Shown: positions 5,988-7,671 of the stretch, piece after piece
Position numbering within the stretch: position 1 is the stretch's first letter
How the letters are laid out: each line of letters starts with the position of its first letter
Source of the DNA: Candidatus Binatota bacterium
Lineage (GTDB): Bacteria; Desulfobacterota; Binatia; Bin18
DNA length: 7,671 bases
Direction: 5' to 3'
Assembly (NCBI GenBank): GCA_011523315.1
Contig: WTHE01000580.1
Coordinates: forward strand, 1-7,671
Notes under the pieces: model-generated
The model's input: the letters and a program-made list of their open reading frames with translations, nothing else
The model's database searches: none
What the model was told of the DNA's origin: nothing
Made by a program: the position numbers and the translations under genes

Positions 5988-6902
5988 TCAGTCGGACTCG
6001 GGCGAGGAGGAATCCCCGGGCTCCAGGCCCGCCAATTCCCGGATCACCGTAATCAGGGCGCCCCAGTCCAGATCCCCGCGTCCCCGCGCGTGAGCGGCCA
6101 GCAGATTGTGGTGGGCCACATCGGCGAGCGGCAGAGGAGACTCGACCTGGTCGGCCAGGCGACGCATCAGATCAACGTCCTTGATGCCCAAACGCAGGGC
6201 AAAACCGGGCGGCGAAAACTCATTGCGGGCCATCCGTGTGCCATAGCCCTCAAACAGCGGCACCGGCAGGAGGGCTTTGACCAGCGCCAGAACCGTCTCA
6301 GATGTGAGCCCCGACTTTTCGGCCAGGGTCAGCGCCTCGCTCAGGGTCTCGATGGCCGCCACAACAAAAAAATTGCCGACCAGCTTCAGACAGCTGGCCA
6401 GATGCGGCTCGGTCCCAACCACAATCACCCCCTGGCCCAGGCTTTCAAACACGGGACGACAGCGCTCGATGGCCTCCGGTGGACCGGCCGGACAGATCCA
6501 CAGCTTGGCCGCAGCCGCAGCTTCGGGCCGACCGAAAACGGGCGCGGCCACAAAATGCGTCCCTTTGGTCCGGTAGCGGTGGTCAAGCTCTTTGCTGACA
6601 TCGGGCGACACCGTGCTCATATCGACATGGATCTTGCCCGGCGTCAGACCGGCCAGCACGCCGCTGGCGCCGAGGGCAATCGTCCGCAGCGCGGCGTCAT
6701 CAGCCACGATGCTGAGGACAATGTCATGCTGCTCGGCCACAGCCCGCGGCGTGGACGCCCGGGTGGCGCCCTGGGCGCATACGCCGTCAGCCCGAGCGGC
6801 CGTGCGGTTGAAGACCGACAGGCGATAGCCGGCCGCAAGCAGGTTGTGGGCCATGGGCAGGCCCATGCGGCCGAGGCCGATGAAACCGACGGAGGCAGGC
6901 AT
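5988..6902 (-). CDS. Beta-hydroxyacid dehydrogenase, 3-hydroxyisobutyrate dehydrogenase family
   Basis: This gene encodes 304 residues, the usual length for the family. These cytoplasmic NAD(P)-dependent enzymes interconvert small beta-hydroxyacids and their semialdehydes. The N-terminal Rossmann fold shows GFIGLGRMGLPMAHNLLAAG (6-25). FNRT (31-34) at the end of strand 2 resembles the NADP-preferring members. DMSTVSP (94-100) is the substrate-binding loop, and APVFGRPEAAAAAKLWI is the interdomain region of a well-known subgroup. Lys173 (CLKLVGN) is the catalytic lysine, with Asn177 four residues on. KDVDL (241-245) closes the active site. The substrate cannot be read from the sequence; 3-hydroxyisobutyrate, tartronate semialdehyde and succinic semialdehyde are all used in this family. 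The ATG at 6902 is 4 nt past the apaG stop. A GTG at 6929 would add nine residues overlapping apaG and is less likely. Its place between apaG and hpnL suggests co-transcription, not necessarily a hopanoid role. Confidence 0.9.
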   Translation of the reverse strand: MPASVGFIGLGRMGLPMAHNLLAAGYRLSVFNRTAARADGVCAQGATRASTPRAVAEQHDIVLSIVADDAALRTIALGASGVLAGLTPGKIHVDMSTVSPDVSKELDHRYRTKGTHFVAAPVFGRPEAAAAAKLWICPAGPPEAIERCRPVFESLGQGVIVVGTEPHLASCLKLVGNFFVVAAIETLSEALTLAEKSGLTSETVLALVKALLPVPLFEGYGTRMARNEFSPPGFALRLGIKDVDLMRRLADQVESPLPLADVAHHNLLAAHARGRGDLDWGALITVIRELAGLEPGDSSSPESD

Positions 6903-6906
6903 AGGC

Positions 6907-7296
6907 TTATTGCAGCGCGGTTGGCTCACTCAGGGTGAACTCGGCAATGTCCGCGTCAAAGCGCTCCCCGCCGGTCGTCACCATTTGGTAGGTCCCGCGC
7001 ATCGAGCCAAAGGGCGTCGGCAGCGGACAGCCCGAGGTGTACTCAAACGACTGGCCGGGACTGAGGACGGGCTGCTCGCCGACCACTCCCGGGCCTTTGA
7101 CTTCTTCGACGTGGCCGGTTGCATCGGTGATAATCCAGTGGCGGGTGAGCAGCTGGGCGGTTTCGCCGCCCTCGTTTGAAATCCGAACCGTGTACAGAAA
7201 GAACCAGCGGTTCAATTGCGGCATGGACCGGCTGGGATCGTACTGGGTCGTCACCCGGACCCGAATACCTTTTGTCACTGCTTCAGAGCTTGCCAC
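6907..7296 (-). CDS. apaG: ApaG, FN3-like protein
   Basis: This gene encodes 129 residues, close to the standard ApaG length. ApaG is a small cytoplasmic beta-sandwich protein. The family was named from its operon with the diadenosine tetraphosphatase ApaH in enterobacteria and has been linked to cobalt resistance (CorD); its biochemical role is unsettled. The signature runs the length of the protein: YTVRISNEG (35-43), AQLLTRHWIITDATG (47-61), EVKGPGVVGEQP (65-76), L-x-PG-x-x-FEYTSG (78-89), and TPFGSMRGTYQMV (94-106). The start is GTG at 7296, preceded on the minus strand by GAGGTG (7301-7306). It ends 4 nt before the dehydrogenase start and begins 69 nt after the HIT gene. apaH and ksgA, frequent neighbours in other bacteria, are not in the window. 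Confidence 0.95.
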   Translation of the reverse strand: MASSEAVTKGIRVRVTTQYDPSRSMPQLNRWFFLYTVRISNEGGETAQLLTRHWIITDATGHVEEVKGPGVVGEQPVLSPGQSFEYTSGCPLPTPFGSMRGTYQMVTTGGERFDADIAEFTLSEPTALQ

Positions 7297-7300
7297 GGCT

Positions 7301-7306
7301 CACCTC
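7301..7306 (-). promoter_or_regulatory. Ribosome binding site deciding the apaG GTG start
   Basis: GAGGTG on the minus strand ends 4 nt before the GTG at 7296. This supports the GTG as the start codon; no ATG is available in the N-terminal region. Confidence 0.6.
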
Positions 7307-7365
7307 TCTGCTCATAGTCCCGCGATTCATAGCAGCTTCCCGGCTCGGCTGGGAGAGGGGGCGGC

Positions 7366-7671
7366 TCAGGTCTGGAGCTGAGCCGCGATGGCCTGGGCCA
7401 ATCGCTCTCCATCCTCGGGACTCAAGGAGCCGGCCGGCCAGTCAATACCGAGGCCGGCGCCGTCAGAGAATTTGGGAATGATGTGAAAATGTACGTGCCC
7501 GACGGCCTGGTGGGCGGCGGCGCCGTTGTTCTGGAGGACATTAAAATCCTGCGCTCCGGTCGCCCGCAGTACCGCCCGACTCAGCCGCGGCAAGACCCGC
7601 CCCAGAGCGGCGGCCGCGTCGTCCGACAGCTGGTCGAGCGTTTCGGCCGGCTCTTTGGGGATGACCAGGGT
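7366..7671 (-). CDS. HIT-family (histidine triad) protein, 5' end outside window
   Basis: The last 101 residues are visible, with the frame open to the right edge. HVHFHIIPK (codons at about 7471-7497) is the histidine-triad H-x-H-x-H motif whose middle histidine attacks the nucleotide phosphate in HINT/Fhit-like hydrolases. It is preceded by the family's VLQNNGAAAHQAVGH stretch with the conserved Asn and Gln. Before that comes a beta-strand T-LVIPK and an alpha-helix TLDQLSDDAAAALGRVLPRL. These cytoplasmic enzymes hydrolyse AMP-linked substrates such as adenosine phosphoramidates. The C-terminus (SLSPEDGERLAQAIAAQLQT) is an amphipathic helix typical of short bacterial HIT proteins. About 30-40 N-terminal residues should be missing. 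It is 69 nt upstream of apaG in the same direction and may head the same transcript. Confidence 0.92.
   Translation of the reverse strand, partial: TLVIPKEPAETLDQLSDDAAAALGRVLPRLSRAVLRATGAQDFNVLQNNGAAAHQAVGHVHFHIIPKFSDGAGLGIDWPAGSLSPEDGERLAQAIAAQLQT

Noticed and set aside
4855..6093. Long plus-strand open frame of 412 codons opposite hpnL
   Set aside because: It lies antisense to hpnL, whose superfamily motifs are clear. The antisense translation is Gln/Pro/Arg-rich with no domain, as expected for the complement of GC-rich codons.
6090..6938. 282-codon plus-strand frame opposite the dehydrogenase
   Set aside because: It is antisense to a gene with complete catalytic motifs, and its composition is that of a shadow frame.
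1..7671. CRISPR array, tRNA or rRNA genes, transposase or integrase
   Set aside because: I looked for regularly spaced repeats, tRNA-like cloverleaf signatures and transposase motifs and saw none.

Overview
The window holds two blocks facing each other. Positions 1-2059 carry only plus-strand genes and look like an accessory region. Positions 2132-7671 carry only minus-strand genes and are metabolic, centred on hopanoid (bacterial pentacyclic triterpenoid) modification. The organism is most likely a Gram-negative, GC-rich, hopanoid-producing bacterium. Evidence for this is the HpnI, HpnJ and HpnL homologues, ApaG, and the strong G/C third-position bias of the right block. A pseudomonadotal lineage or a GC-rich candidate phylum would both fit; the sequence does not settle which.

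Left block, in order: the 3' end of an ankyrin-repeat gene (2-292); an AT-richer gap with two small hairpins (293-467); a small protein with a possible Cys-His-Asp papain/transglutaminase-like triad (468-935); a broken HicB-like antitoxin whose start is out of frame by one base (941-1097); a short membrane protein with a C-terminal coiled coil (1136-1441); and a secreted Tyr/Lys/Ser-rich protein built on two copies of a module 61 codons apart (1490-2059). A 7-bp hairpin with a pyrimidine tail at 2068-2094 probably ends this last transcript. Several of these are family types common in mobile or fast-turnover regions, and the first kilobase is visibly less GC-biased than the right block.

Right block, in transcription order from the right edge: a HIT-family protein cut by the window edge (7366-7671), apaG (6907-7296), a beta-hydroxyacid dehydrogenase of the 3-hydroxyisobutyrate dehydrogenase family (5988-6902), hpnL (4942-5979), hpnJ (3355-4800) and hpnI (2132-3304). 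apaG, the dehydrogenase and hpnL are 4 and 8 nt apart and are probably co-transcribed. hpnJ follows after a 141-nt gap with its own strong ribosome binding site.

In characterised hopanoid producers, HpnI adds N-acetylglucosamine to bacteriohopanetetrol, HpnK deacetylates it, and the radical-SAM enzyme HpnJ contracts the sugar to a cyclitol ether. HpnL is a multi-spanning membrane protein of unproven function. Here hpnI and hpnJ are present but hpnK is not in the window. hpnI is the last gene before the convergent junction, so hpnK must lie elsewhere, be replaced, or be absent. I see no unmistakably new system. The best leads are the triad protein, the repeat-built secreted protein, the dehydrogenase coupled to hpnL, and the absence of hpnK next to hpnIJ.
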